A DNA stretch of 64,000 nt from assembly GCA_903901045.1 (NCBI GenBank), contig CAIUPP010000123.1:62001-126000 (forward strand), read 5' to 3'. The notes beneath the pieces are model-generated. The model was not told where the DNA came from, ran no database searches, and saw nothing but the letters and a program-made list of their open reading frames with translations. Of this stretch, positions 34,792 to 43,763 are shown one piece after another. How positions within the stretch are numbered: position 1 is the stretch's first letter; every line of letters starts with the position of its first letter. The DNA is from an uncultured Planctomycetota bacterium. GTDB lineage: Bacteria > Planctomycetota > Brocadiia > CAIUPP01. Made by a program: the position numbers and the translations under genes.

Positions 34792-35070
34792 ATGCAAGAG
34801 CCTGGATATGACGAATACGAGGAGTTCGCTCACCGCGATGCCGGCGGGTCGTGGTCGTGGGCGCTGGTGATCCTCCTGACGCTGCTCATCGTCGGCTGGG
34901 GGGTGCTGCACCTGCTCACGGTCCGGGACCGCGCGCGCGAGTGGGACTATGGCGCGATACCGGGCGCGCCGGGGGAATCGCAATACACCACCCAGCCGCC
35001 GCCCGCCGCGGGGAAAGCGCCGCCGCAATTGCCCCCGCTGCCGGGGGACGAATTGATAATTGATAAGTGA
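34792..35070 (+). CDS. Small single-pass membrane protein with Pro-rich tail
   Basis: The 92-residue protein has an acidic N-terminus (EPGYDEYEEF), one helix (about 22-44) and a Pro/Ala-rich outer tail. Its place between the CcoS-like and ActE-like genes suggests a subunit or assembly role. Its last codons (ELIIDK) run into ATTGATAATTGATAAG repeats, so the C-terminus may be repeat-derived. Confidence 0.55.
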   Translation: MQEPGYDEYEEFAHRDAGGSWSWALVILLTLLIVGWGVLHLLTVRDRAREWDYGAIPGAPGESQYTTQPPPAAGKAPPQLPPLPGDELIIDK

Positions 35071-35102
35071 TTATTGATGATTGATGATTGGGGATTGAGG
35101 AG

Positions 35103-35654
35103 ATGCTGGGTAAAGTCATCGCAATCGGCCTGCTCGTGATCGCCGGCTTCTCGGTGGCCGGGTACCTCGTCTTCTCCGGGCCGCGCATGACCGTCCAGCC
35201 GAACTTGCGCACGTACGATGCGCGGATGCCGCTTCCTCCGCCGGGCATCGTTCCCGTGGAGGCGTTGGCTGAGCCGCGCGTCCCCGCCGCCTCGGAGGCG
35301 CGCGCCCTGGTCAATCCCCTTCCTCCCGGCGAGCGCAACCTGGCCGCCGGGCGAGTCTGGTACAACATGCACTGCGCCTTCTGCCACGGGGGTTCCGGCG
35401 CGGGCGATGGGCCCGTCGGCCGCAGCTTCTCCCCCGCCCCCGCCGATCTGCGCAGTGCGCGAATTGCCGCCATGTCCGACGGCGAACTGCTCCGCGCGAT
35501 GCTCACCGGACCCGGCCACGAGCCGGTGCTTGAGCGCGTCGTGCTACCCGAGCGCCGCTGGCCCATCGTGCTTCACGTGCGGACGCTATCGGCGGGCGCG
35601 GAGATTGCCCCCGCCTCGGGGACCAGCGCGGCTTCGGGCGCGGCGAACCCCTGA
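35103..35654 (+). CDS. Membrane-anchored monohaem cytochrome c (ActE-like)
   Basis: The 183-residue protein has an N-terminal anchor (about 5-25) and one haem site, NMHCAFCHGGSGAGDGPVG (about 93-111), in a pattern close to ActE of alternative complex III. It could also serve as the carrier to the oxidase. The start is ATG 35103 after GAGGAG; a TTG at 35088 is also possible. The last 82 bases overlap the convergent ccoI gene. Confidence 0.75.
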   Translation: MLGKVIAIGLLVIAGFSVAGYLVFSGPRMTVQPNLRTYDARMPLPPPGIVPVEALAEPRVPAASEARALVNPLPPGERNLAAGRVWYNMHCAFCHGGSGAGDGPVGRSFSPAPADLRSARIAAMSDGELLRAMLTGPGHEPVLERVVLPERRWPIVLHVRTLSAGAEIAPASGTSAASGAANP

Positions 35655-37669
35655 ATCCGCGCGGAGTTGCTCAGGACCGTCAGGCTGGACGCGACCATCG
35701 CCAGCGCCGCCACCAGCGGGTGCAGCAGACCCGCCGCCGCCGCCCCCAGCGCCACCGCGTTGTACCCGAACGCCCACGCCAGGTTCTGCGCCATGATGCG
35801 CCGGGTGTAGCGGCTCAACTCGACCAGCCACGGCGTCAGTTCCAGGCGGTCGCCGACCATCACCACGTTCCCCGCCTGCTCCGCCAATTCCGTCCCCGCG
35901 CCGACGGCGATTCCCACGTCCGCCGCCGAAAGCGCGGGCGCGTCGTTCACCCCGTCGCCGACCATCGCGACCGCTCCCTCCCTGCGCGCCGCGCGAATCT
36001 CCGCGATCTTCTCATCCGGCAGCCTTGCCGCGCGGACATCGCGCATGCCGACCGCGCGCGCCACCGCCTCAGAGGCCTCCGGCCGGTCCCCGCTCAGCAT
36101 CGCCACCGCCACCCCCAGGCGGTCGAGTCGCCGCAGCGTCTCCGCCATGCCCGGCCTCACCCGTTCTGAAAAGCGAACCACGCCACGCAGCCGTCCGTCC
36201 CATGCAACGTAAATAACCGGCCCCTCGACTTCGGTCCCCGCCGCTTGTTCTTGCGCTGCCCCGATGAACTCGGCGCTGCCCGCCGCCATCTCCATCGTTC
36301 GCCCCGCCCATTCCACCTTCCCGCGCACCCCGCGCCCGGGCAGAACCTCCGCCTCCCGCAGCGCTCCGAGTGGAAGTCCGCGCCGCCGCGCTTCCTCGCG
36401 CACCGCCCGCGCCAGCGCGTGGTCGCTGCGCGACTCCAGCGCCGCCAGCCGACCCAGCAACTCCGGCTCCGTGACATCGGGCTCGCATGTCCGAATGGAT
36501 TCGATTTCCGGCGAGCCGGTCGTCACGGTCCCGGTCTTGTCGAAGAAGATCGTGCGCACCTGGCCGATTCTCTCCAGCGTATCCCCTCCCTTGACCAGCA
36601 TCCCCGCGCGCGCGGCGCGGTTGATCGCCAGCGCGGCGGCCAGAGGCGCGGCGATCCCCATCGCGCAGGGGCAGGAGACCACGATCACCGACAGCGCCGC
36701 CAGCGCCCCTTTCGCCGGATTCCCCGCCGCCACCCAGAACGCGCCCGCCGCCAGCGCCAGCAGCAGCACTATCGGCGTGAACCACCCCGCCGCTTGCTCC
36801 GACAGCCGCTCCAGCGGCGCGCGCGCCTCCCGCGCCTCCTCCACCATCCCGATGATCCGCCTCAGCAGCAATTCCTCCCCGACGTGTTCCACGCGCAGGA
36901 GAATCTCCCCCTCCCCGTTGACCGTCCCCGCGAACACGCGCTCGCCCGGACCACAGGAACGCGGGCGCGACTCCCCCGTGAAGGAGGCCTCCTCGATCCA
37001 CGTCCGGCCTCGCTCGATTCGCCCATCCGCCGGGAGCGCCCCGCCCGGCGTCACGCGAACCAGGTCGCCCGCCCGGAGCGCGCCGACCGCCACCGGCTCT
37101 TCCCCCTCCGGGCCGACCCGCGCCGCCTGCTTCGGCAGCATCCGCTCCAGGCTCCGCACCAACTGCCCCATCCTCGTCTTGGCCGTCGTCTCGATCAGCT
37201 TGCCGAACGTCACCAGAGTCAGGAGCATCGTCGCCACATCGAAGTAGACATGCCCCTCCCCGCGGATCGTATTCGCCGCGCTCACGCCGTACGCCGTGAA
37301 CGCCCCCAGCGCGATGAGCGCGTCCAGGCTCAGCCGCTTCCGGCGCAGTTCGGCCGCCGCCCCGAGGAGGAAGGGATAGCCCAGAATCGCCATCGCCGGC
37401 GTCGCCAGCCCCAGCAGCGCCCAGCGGAACCCCGGAACCGCGCCCGCCTCCACCGTCCCGGTGTACATCAGCGCCGAGATCATCATGACGTTCATGGCCA
37501 GCAGCGCGCCGACCGCGAGCCTCAGGATATGCCAGGAGCGCGGCGCGTCCTCGCCTCCGCCCACCGCGCGGCTCACGAGGTAGCAGCCGTAACAGCAGAA
37601 AAGTTCGCCATCGCGCTCGTCGGCGGTGGAGAGGGGCAGGCCGCAATAGGAGCAGCAGGCGCGCGCCAT
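35573..37669 (-). CDS. ccoI: Copper-translocating P-type ATPase (CcoI type)
   Basis: This 698-residue P1B-type ATPase supplies copper for cbb3 oxidase assembly. The N-terminal domain has CCSYCGLP and FCCYGCY metal-binding motifs, then eight helices with the intramembrane SCPCAMG site, the FTGES actuator loop, the DKTGT phosphorylation site and GDGVNDAPAL. It starts two bases after the TauE-like gene ends. Its 3' end overlaps the cytochrome gene by 82 bases. Confidence 0.93.
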   Translation of the reverse strand: MARACCSYCGLPLSTADERDGELFCCYGCYLVSRAVGGGEDAPRSWHILRLAVGALLAMNVMMISALMYTGTVEAGAVPGFRWALLGLATPAMAILGYPFLLGAAAELRRKRLSLDALIALGAFTAYGVSAANTIRGEGHVYFDVATMLLTLVTFGKLIETTAKTRMGQLVRSLERMLPKQAARVGPEGEEPVAVGALRAGDLVRVTPGGALPADGRIERGRTWIEEASFTGESRPRSCGPGERVFAGTVNGEGEILLRVEHVGEELLLRRIIGMVEEAREARAPLERLSEQAAGWFTPIVLLLALAAGAFWVAAGNPAKGALAALSVIVVSCPCAMGIAAPLAAALAINRAARAGMLVKGGDTLERIGQVRTIFFDKTGTVTTGSPEIESIRTCEPDVTEPELLGRLAALESRSDHALARAVREEARRRGLPLGALREAEVLPGRGVRGKVEWAGRTMEMAAGSAEFIGAAQEQAAGTEVEGPVIYVAWDGRLRGVVRFSERVRPGMAETLRRLDRLGVAVAMLSGDRPEASEAVARAVGMRDVRAARLPDEKIAEIRAARREGAVAMVGDGVNDAPALSAADVGIAVGAGTELAEQAGNVVMVGDRLELTPWLVELSRYTRRIMAQNLAWAFGYNAVALGAAAAGLLHPLVAALAMVASSLTVLSNSARIQGFAAPEAALVPEAGAISAPADSVRT

Positions 37670-37670
37670 C

Positions 37671-38429
37671 TCAGCGCCCCCCCTGCGGCGGCGTGCCGCC
37701 TTCGCATGCGCAGCAGGGGGGCGTGCCTCCCGCCGCCTGCGATTCCGCCTGCGCCGGGCATCCCAGGAGTTGATGGAACAGCGTCGTCCCGCGCAGAATC
37801 GTGGCCGACCCCAGCAGGATCAAAACCACCCCCGCCACGGTCGTCCCCCAGCGGCGGAGCGGCTGAGTCAGCTTGTGTCCCGTCAGGCCCAGCAGCAGCA
37901 GCGACCAGACCGTCCCCGCCCCCATCGCCCCCATGAGCGCGATCCCTTGCAGCGGCGACGCGCTCTGCACCGACAGCGCCAGGAACGCCAGCACGATGGG
38001 GCAGGGGAGCAGGCCCGTCGCCAGACCCAGCGCCAGCGCCCCGCCCGGCGTCGGCTCCCGGAAGAACTGCCGGAACAGCGAGGCTCCCAGCGGCTCGCCC
38101 CCATCATCAGCGGCGCGCGCGCGTTTCGGCAGCAGGCCGATCAGCGCCAGCCCCATCAGGATCATCACGCCTCCCGCGGCGTACGCGAGCCAATCCTGCA
38201 ATCGCGGAAGGAAACTCGCATGGACGGCCCACGCCCCGGCCCAGCCCGCCATCGCCCCCAGGAACATATAGGTCGTTGTCTTGCCCGCGTGCCAGAGGAG
38301 TTGCCTTGCCATCAGCCTCCCGCGTCCCGCCGGCTGCGCCAGATGCAGCGCGAACCCGCCGCACATCCCCAGGCAATGCGCAAACGCCGCCGCTCCCCCC
38401 GCGAACCCCACCCAGAGATAGCCCGTCAT
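37671..38429 (-). CDS. Sulfite exporter TauE/SafE-like membrane protein (DsbD_2 family) of the oxidase cluster
   Basis: The 252-residue protein has six to seven helices and starts GFAGGAAAFAHCLGMCGGF, the signature of the TauE/UreH-like proteins that sit beside ccoI. LGLATGLLPCPIVLAFLAL is the second half of the family repeat. A Cys-rich tail (PPCCACEGG) could bind metal. It probably helps metal or thiol handling in oxidase maturation. GGAGGAGG precedes the ATG. Confidence 0.8.
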   Translation of the reverse strand: MTGYLWVGFAGGAAAFAHCLGMCGGFALHLAQPAGRGRLMARQLLWHAGKTTTYMFLGAMAGWAGAWAVHASFLPRLQDWLAYAAGGVMILMGLALIGLLPKRARAADDGGEPLGASLFRQFFREPTPGGALALGLATGLLPCPIVLAFLALSVQSASPLQGIALMGAMGAGTVWSLLLLGLTGHKLTQPLRRWGTTVAGVVLILLGSATILRGTTLFHQLLGCPAQAESQAAGGTPPCCACEGGTPPQGGR

Positions 38430-38713
38430 TCCGCCTCCTCCCATCGAGCCGAGCCTACCAAGACTATAGCCCCTCCCTCCGGCCCAAGGCAACGGAGGAA
38501 TCTGAGCCAATTGCCCGGACGCGGCCTCCGGATGAGGCAAGTCTGCTCTGTTGAAACCATCGTGAGAGCGTGTCGTTCTTCCCGTGGGCGAGGTGGGGAC
38601 GGGTCGAGGGGGGGCGTGGTCGAGGTGGGGACACAAGACTTTCCTTTGGAAAGTATTGTGTCCCCCCCGGCCCCTGTCCCCCCCGGCCCCCCCCAGCCCC
38701 AATCGCGCGCCCC
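38430..38713. repeat. Intergenic repeats with a family D hairpin
   Basis: Between divergent genes lies CTCTGTTGAAACCATCGTGA with its downstream GTGTCGTTCTTCCCGTGG (38549-38590), the same segment as at 62330-62368. It is followed by the family D hairpin GGGACACAAGACTTTCC-ttt-GGAAAGTATTGTGTCCC (38628-38664) and a C-rich run. No coding frame is apparent. Confidence 0.75.
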
Positions 38714-38743
38714 TTGAAGCCGAAGTTCCCCGTCGGTTACACT
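38714..38743 (+). promoter_or_regulatory. Possible promoter of the PHP gene
   Basis: TTGAAG (38714-38719) and TACACT (38738-38743) with an 18-base spacer end 28 bases before the ATG. The match is moderate. Confidence 0.4.
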
Positions 38744-38771
38744 CCAAGGCGAAAGGGGTGGAGGAAACGGC

Positions 38772-39698
38772 ATGGGAGTATTCGGCGCGTTCAGTCGGGC
38801 GGGCAGGTGGTTTCGCGGCAACTGCCACACGCACACCACCCTCAGCGACGGCAAGTCCTCCGCGGCGGCAGTCGCCACGATGTATCGTCGGGCGGGATAT
38901 CACTTCCTGTTCCTCACCGACCATCGCAAGGCCCAGCCCGAGGTGGATTCCCTCTGCCGAAGGGGCTTCCTGGCGCTCCCCGGCATCGAATTGCATCCCG
39001 CGGCGACGCTCAAGGGATTCGGTGTCCACCACATCATCGGCCTCGGCATTCGCGCGACGCCGAACGCTTCCTTCATGGACCGGGCCACCGCCGGTTCCGT
39101 CATCCGCTGGATCGAGCGCCAGGGCGGCATTCCCGTCTACGGCCATCCCTACTGGACCGGCCACGACATCCGCGTGATGAACGAGGGGCGGCGCGCGCTG
39201 GGGATGGAGGTCTTCAACTCCGTGTGCGAAACCACGCGCGGACTGGGGGACTCCGGCGCGCAGTACGACCAGGCGCTGACGCTGGGGATGCGTTGGGCGG
39301 CTTTGGCCGTGGACGACCTCCACGAGGTGGAGCGCGACCGTTTCGGCGGATGGATCATGCTCAAGGCCGCCGCGTTGACCGAGCGCGCCATACTCGACGC
39401 GATTCGGCGCAGACGTTTCTACGCCACGCAGGGGCCGGTGATCCAATCGCTGACGCTGCGCCGCAACGTCGCGCGCATCGAGTGCTCGCCGGTGCGCAGG
39501 ATCGTCTGGCATTCGCGCGGGCCGGCCGGCGTGGGCGTCACGGCCGGTCGCGCGCTGCTCACCCGGCATGCGTTCGACGTCAAACATCTCGCCGCGGCTG
39601 CCACCTATCTGCGCGTCGAAATCACCGATGCGCACGGCCTGAAGGCGTGGAGCAACCCGGTGTGGCGCAACCCCGCCGCTCGACGATGGGAAGAGTGA
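38772..39698 (+). CDS. PHP-domain metal-dependent phosphoesterase
   Basis: The 308-residue protein has the PHP motif I NCHTHTTLSDGK (about 16-27), TDHR for motif II, PGIELHP and YGHPYW for later metal ligands and a closing AVDDLHE. The fold binds two or three metals and hydrolyses phosphoesters such as nucleoside 3',5'-bisphosphates or histidinol phosphate; the substrate is unknown. A C-terminal beta-rich segment (about 225-300) follows, as in related PHP proteins that bind carbohydrate. MITE copy 3 lies 11 bases after the stop. Confidence 0.82.
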   Translation: MGVFGAFSRAGRWFRGNCHTHTTLSDGKSSAAAVATMYRRAGYHFLFLTDHRKAQPEVDSLCRRGFLALPGIELHPAATLKGFGVHHIIGLGIRATPNASFMDRATAGSVIRWIERQGGIPVYGHPYWTGHDIRVMNEGRRALGMEVFNSVCETTRGLGDSGAQYDQALTLGMRWAALAVDDLHEVERDRFGGWIMLKAAALTERAILDAIRRRRFYATQGPVIQSLTLRRNVARIECSPVRRIVWHSRGPAGVGVTAGRALLTRHAFDVKHLAAAATYLRVEITDAHGLKAWSNPVWRNPAARRWEE

Positions 39699-39709
39699 GC
39701 CGACACGGC

Positions 39710-39848
39710 AGAAGCTGTTTCAAAACTGTGGCGTGGGTTATCAAACCCGCGAGAAACATAGCGCGGACTCGCCGCTCGACTCCGCTCGCGGCCCCGAGCC
39801 AGTCGAGGGGTTAGTCCGCGCCACCTGCCGAGTTTTGAAACAGCTTCT
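39710..39848. mobile_element. MITE-like element, copy 3
   Basis: This 139-bp copy has perfect AGAAGCTGTTTCAAAACT terminal inverted repeats, extended to 20 bp by flanking GC. Its interior is almost identical to copy 2 with the 40-bp inner palindrome found in copy 1. Confidence 0.88.
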
Positions 39849-40287
39849 GCTAATTATGGGTTCTTGCCCTGAGAAACCCCGCGGGGCAAAATGCCTTGCG
39901 GCAGCGACCCGTGAGAGGTCATTGCGAACCGTTCGACGTAGCTCACGGCCCTGAGCTTGCCGAAGGGGGAGGCGCGTCACCGGAGGTTGCGCGGTCATTC
40001 CGGCAACCGCGCCGACTGCGGCAATCTTCCGATTCCCGAATCCCTCGGCGCGGAGGGACAACCCGGCCTTTGCGCGGGTTGATCAACAGGAAGATCGCCA
40101 CGTTCGCGCCGATGGCCCGTTGTGAGCCAACCTGGTTTGTCGCGGCGCTCTCTCGCGATGACTATTGAGCGATCGGGACACAATACTTTCCTTCGGAAAG
40201 TTTTGTGTCCCAACCCTGTCTCACGCCAAAGGCACCGCCGACGGGATGGTTTCAGCAGAGCAAGACAGCTTCTAGTTGGCGCGCGCC
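39849..40287. repeat. Intergenic repeat region between the PHP and selB genes
   Basis: No gene is seen. The region holds a decayed family F unit (39917-39970), further fragments with TTGCGCGGTCATTCCGGCAA, the family D hairpin GGGACACAATACTTTCC-ttc-GGAAAGTTTTGTGTCCC (40175-40211) and GATGGTTTCAGCAGAGCAAG (40237-40256), which is the complement of the CTCTGTTGAAACCATC segment at 38551 and 62331. Confidence 0.75.
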
Positions 40288-42207
40288 TCAGCCCGTGCGC
40301 GTGCGCAGGACGCGCGAATCTCCCTGCCGGATCGTCACCCCTTCGCGGTCGAGCGTTTCAAGCAGGGGGAGCAGGTACTTCCGGGAGGCCCCCAGCAGAT
40401 CCCGCGCCTGCGCGATGTTCATGCTCCCATTTCGGGCGATGAACTCCACCACCTTGCTCCGGCTTTGGTCGAAGACGCCGGGCAGGATGCAGATATCCTC
40501 CGCCAGCCGCCGGATCATCCCCGCCTCCGTCATCGCCTCAAGCACTCGCTTCTGCTCGGAGGAATTCAGAGCGGCCGCGGCCGCAATCTCCAGCGGCGGG
40601 GGGGCCGAGAGTCCGGACTGCGCGAGGCTCGAAAGTATTTTGTCCCGCGCCTGCGCATAGCGCCCCACCCACTGCGGCGAGTGGCCCGCCAGCGCCAGCT
40701 TCTCGCCTGAGGCGACGACCTTCTTCTGCTCCTGCAGGAGCGCCAGCGCGATGCGGAAACATTCCCGCGTCTCCGGCGACGGCGAGCTCGCCGCCGCCAC
40801 GGCATTGAGCGGAGCGAACGGCCTCAGCGGTTCCTGCGCGTGCAGCTTCGCCATGCAGGAGACGATGGCGGACTGCATCTCCTGCACCGCGCCGCTCCCG
40901 AACCAGAAGTCCTGCCGCCCGGCGCGCGCCTCCCCCTCGGCCTGGAACTGCTCAAGCACCCCGCGCAATTCCGTCTCCAGAACGCCGCAGAGCACCTGGA
41001 GCTTGTCCAGCCGAACCCCGCGCGCGCCCGCCTTGTCGAGGGTCTCCGCGACCGTCTCGGCCAGCGCCGAACTCTCGCGCTTCGCCACCTCCTCCGCCCC
41101 CGCGCGCTTCTGCCGTTTGGGGGGGTGCGCGTCCACAATCGCGCCCCCGCCGATGACGAACATCGGCGAGTACGACCGCATGACGAACGGATCGCCCGCC
41201 ACCGCCACCAGCGCGCTTTCCAGTCGCAACTGCACCAGCGCGGATTCCCCCGGCGGAAGGCTCTCCGTCTCCAGCAGCACCACGCGCGCCATCACCTCCC
41301 GGGTCTGGTGGTGAATCCGGACGCGCGTTCGCTGCCCCAGCGCGCGCGGCGCACGCGACGAAAGGTACAGCCGCGCATCCATCATCAGGCTGGGAGCCAG
41401 CGCGCCCGGCGTGGCCAGCACGTCCCCGCGCTCCAGATCCTCCTTCGACGCGTCGGCGAGGTTCACCGCCGCGCGCTGCCCGGCGAACACCTGCTCGACC
41501 GTCTCGTTGTGCACCTGGAGATTGCGCACACGAAGGTCGAGGCCCTTCGGCAGCGCGACGACGTTCTCTCCCGTCTTCAGGCTGCCCGAAATCACCGTCC
41601 CGGTGATCACCGTCCCCGCTCCCTTGAGGGAGAAAACGCGGTCGATGGGAAGCCGGAAGATTCCCGCCGCGCTGCGCGTGCGCACGCGGGCGGCGATCCG
41701 CGCAAGCTCCTCCTGAAGCGCGGGCAACCCCTCGCGCGTGACGGAGGAGACCGGGAGCACGCGCGCCTCTTCGAGGAACGTCCCCCGGGTGAGCGTCCGG
41801 ACCTCTTCGGTGACTTCGGCGATCCGCTCGGCGGCGGCCTTGTCGCTCTTCGTGAGCGCCACAACGCCGGTGGAAATCCCCAGCGCGCGCACCACTTCGA
41901 GATGCTCCACCGTCTGCGGCATCACCCCTTCGTCCGCCGCGACGACGAAGATCACCGCGTCGATCCCCGTCACCCCCGCCACCATGTTCCGCACGAACAT
42001 TTCGTGCCCCGGCACATCCACGATGGCGGCGGAATGTTTCAGCCCCGGCAGCGGGAGGAAGGCGAAGCCCAGGTCGATCGTCATCTCCCGGGCTTTCTCT
42101 TCGGCCAGGCGGTCGGGATCGGTGCCGGTCAGCGCCAGCACCAGCGAGGACTTGCCGTGGTCCACGTGCCCCGCCGTGCCGAAAATGACGTGCCGTTCCA
42201 CGCTCAT
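40288..42207 (-). CDS. selB: Selenocysteine-specific elongation factor SelB
   Basis: This 639-residue GTPase delivers Sec-tRNA to UGA codons that carry a SECIS element. The G1 motif GTAGHVDHGKSSL opens the protein, then DVPGHE (G3) and TKSD (G4). EF-Tu-like domains II and III follow, and from about residue 380 the C-terminal winged-helix repeats bind SECIS RNA (for example QSRSKVVEFIARNGSMNIAQARDLL). It overlaps selA by four bases and is cotranscribed with it. Confidence 0.95.
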   Translation of the reverse strand: MSVERHVIFGTAGHVDHGKSSLVLALTGTDPDRLAEEKAREMTIDLGFAFLPLPGLKHSAAIVDVPGHEMFVRNMVAGVTGIDAVIFVVAADEGVMPQTVEHLEVVRALGISTGVVALTKSDKAAAERIAEVTEEVRTLTRGTFLEEARVLPVSSVTREGLPALQEELARIAARVRTRSAAGIFRLPIDRVFSLKGAGTVITGTVISGSLKTGENVVALPKGLDLRVRNLQVHNETVEQVFAGQRAAVNLADASKEDLERGDVLATPGALAPSLMMDARLYLSSRAPRALGQRTRVRIHHQTREVMARVVLLETESLPPGESALVQLRLESALVAVAGDPFVMRSYSPMFVIGGGAIVDAHPPKRQKRAGAEEVAKRESSALAETVAETLDKAGARGVRLDKLQVLCGVLETELRGVLEQFQAEGEARAGRQDFWFGSGAVQEMQSAIVSCMAKLHAQEPLRPFAPLNAVAAASSPSPETRECFRIALALLQEQKKVVASGEKLALAGHSPQWVGRYAQARDKILSSLAQSGLSAPPPLEIAAAAALNSSEQKRVLEAMTEAGMIRRLAEDICILPGVFDQSRSKVVEFIARNGSMNIAQARDLLGASRKYLLPLLETLDREGVTIRQGDSRVLRTRTG

Positions 42208-43619
42208 GACGGGCCGCGCTGGAGGGAGTCGCCCACGCCTTGAAGCGCGGCCAGGATCAGCGGCTCCTCGCCCGGCAGGATCGTGCGCGGGTCCATCAGG
42301 ACGCCCTGCTCATGCACCCGCGCGAAGACCGGCGGGTCGCTCAGGCGCAGCCGCTTGGAGAGTTCCGCCGCGGCGATTCGCTCAGAGCGCAGGCGGACGC
42401 AGACCGTCGGAAGCGAATGCCCCGCGAACGACCCACCGCCGATCTCCGAGCGTTCCTCAATCGTATCCGCGTCGAGCCAGCCGGAACACCCCTCGCGGAC
42501 CAGTCGCGCCAGCTCTTCGGCGCGCCGCTGAATCTCCTTCACCGGCATGGCCAGCAGCGCCGTCACCCGATGTTCCTGCGGCAGGCGCTCCGCATCCAGG
42601 AACAGCCGCAGCGTCCCTTCGAGGGCGGAGAGCGTCAGCTTGCAAACCCGGAAAGCGCGGTAGAAGGGGTTCTTCCGCATCGCCTGGAGCGTATCGGTCT
42701 TGCCGAGAATGATGCCGCATTGCGGCCCGCCCAGGAGTTTGTCCCCGCTGAAGAGCGCGGCATCGACCCCGGCCGCGAGGCTCTCCGGCACGTTCGGCTC
42801 GTATGGAAGACCGTATCGCCGGTAATCCAGCAGCGCGCCGCTGCCCAGGTCGTGCACGCAGGCCACTCCCTTGCTGCGCGCCAGCTTCGCCAGTTCCGCC
42901 ACCGGCGGCTGCGACGCGAACCCCTCGATGCGGTAATTGCTCTGGTGCACCGCCAGGATCAGCGCCGTGGCGGGCGTGATCGCCTTCTCATAGTCGGCTA
43001 GGTGCGTGCGGTTCGTGCAGCCCACCTCGACCAGTTGGCAACCCGCGAGTTTCAGTATCTCCGGGATGCGGAACGAGCCGCCGATCTCCACCATCTCCCC
43101 GCGCGACAGGATCACCTCGCGTCCGGACGCCAGGGTATTCAGCACCAGCACCGTGGCCGCCGCGTTGTTGTTCACCACCAGCGCCGCCTCCGCCCCGGTG
43201 ATGCGCTGCAGCAGCCCCAGCACGTGGATCTCGCGGGGGGTGCGTTCGCCGGAATCGAGGCCGGCCTGGACGTTGCAGTAACCGGCCGCCGCCTCGGCCA
43301 GCGCCTCCTGCGCCGCCGCCGAAAGGGGGGCGCGCCCGAGGTTCGTGTGAAGCGCCACCCCCGTCGCGTTCACCGCCCGGCGCAGGCTCCGCGCCGACTT
43401 GCGCCGGTAAAGCTCCATCGCGCGCGCCGCGACGGCCTCCAGTGATGCCCCGGCGGAATCTTCTCCCGCCAGCAGGCGTTGCCGCGCCTCTTCGATGGCC
43501 TCTCTCGCGGCCTCGCGCGCCAGCGGACGATGCGCCTCCGCCAGCGCGGCCATCCTGCCCTGCGCCATCAGGTCGTCAACCCGCGGCAACCGGCGCAGCA
43601 GAGGCACCTTCTCTTCCAT
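42204..43619 (-). CDS. selA: L-seryl-tRNA(Sec) selenium transferase
   Basis: The 471-residue PLP enzyme converts Ser-tRNA(Sec) to Sec-tRNA(Sec) using selenophosphate. It starts MEEKVPLLRRLPRVDDLM, typical of SelA; the PLP lysine is in FSGDKLLGGPQ (about 294). INATGV-type (VNATGVALHTNLGRAPLS) and VVNNNAAA motifs are present. I chose the ATG at 43619, with GGAG six bases upstream; the open frame continues upstream through an interspersed repeat. Its ATGA stop overlap with selB is conserved in many sel operons. Confidence 0.95.
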   Translation of the reverse strand: MEEKVPLLRRLPRVDDLMAQGRMAALAEAHRPLAREAAREAIEEARQRLLAGEDSAGASLEAVAARAMELYRRKSARSLRRAVNATGVALHTNLGRAPLSAAAQEALAEAAAGYCNVQAGLDSGERTPREIHVLGLLQRITGAEAALVVNNNAAATVLVLNTLASGREVILSRGEMVEIGGSFRIPEILKLAGCQLVEVGCTNRTHLADYEKAITPATALILAVHQSNYRIEGFASQPPVAELAKLARSKGVACVHDLGSGALLDYRRYGLPYEPNVPESLAAGVDAALFSGDKLLGGPQCGIILGKTDTLQAMRKNPFYRAFRVCKLTLSALEGTLRLFLDAERLPQEHRVTALLAMPVKEIQRRAEELARLVREGCSGWLDADTIEERSEIGGGSFAGHSLPTVCVRLRSERIAAAELSKRLRLSDPPVFARVHEQGVLMDPRTILPGEEPLILAALQGVGDSLQRGPS

Positions 43620-43652
43620 GTCTCGCTCCGATGTAATGCGCCCGTTGCACGC

Positions 43653-43702
43653 CGTCATTGCGAGGAGGCTCCCCGCAAGAGCGCGAAGATTCCCCGCAAT
43701 GA
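43653..43702. repeat. Family F repeat upstream of selA
   Basis: CGTCATTGCGAGGAGGCTCC and the matching CGCGAAGATTCCCCGCAATGA form the ends of an imperfect inverted repeat in the leader of selA. Confidence 0.65.
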
Positions 43703-43731
43703 CCCGCACGTGACGGGCGCACCGCTCTTCC

Positions 43732-43763
43732 GACCGCGCAACGCGCGGTCATTGTCCCAACGT
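43732..43763 (-). promoter_or_regulatory. Putative SECIS stem-loop of the CD1871A-like gene
   Basis: On the minus strand, 13 nt after TGA 43766-43764, an 8-bp perfect stem (GACCGCGC with GCGCGGTC) carries apical loop GTT. The loop starts 21 nt after the TGA and its first base is G, which fits the described bacterial SECIS geometry. It also lies about 110 nt upstream of selA, where E. coli has a SECIS-like regulatory element, so a regulatory role is an alternative. Confidence 0.6.

Noticed and set aside
43620-43709. Longer N-terminus for SelA
   Set aside because: The extension is repeat-derived; the internal ATG has a ribosome site and gives the standard SelA start.
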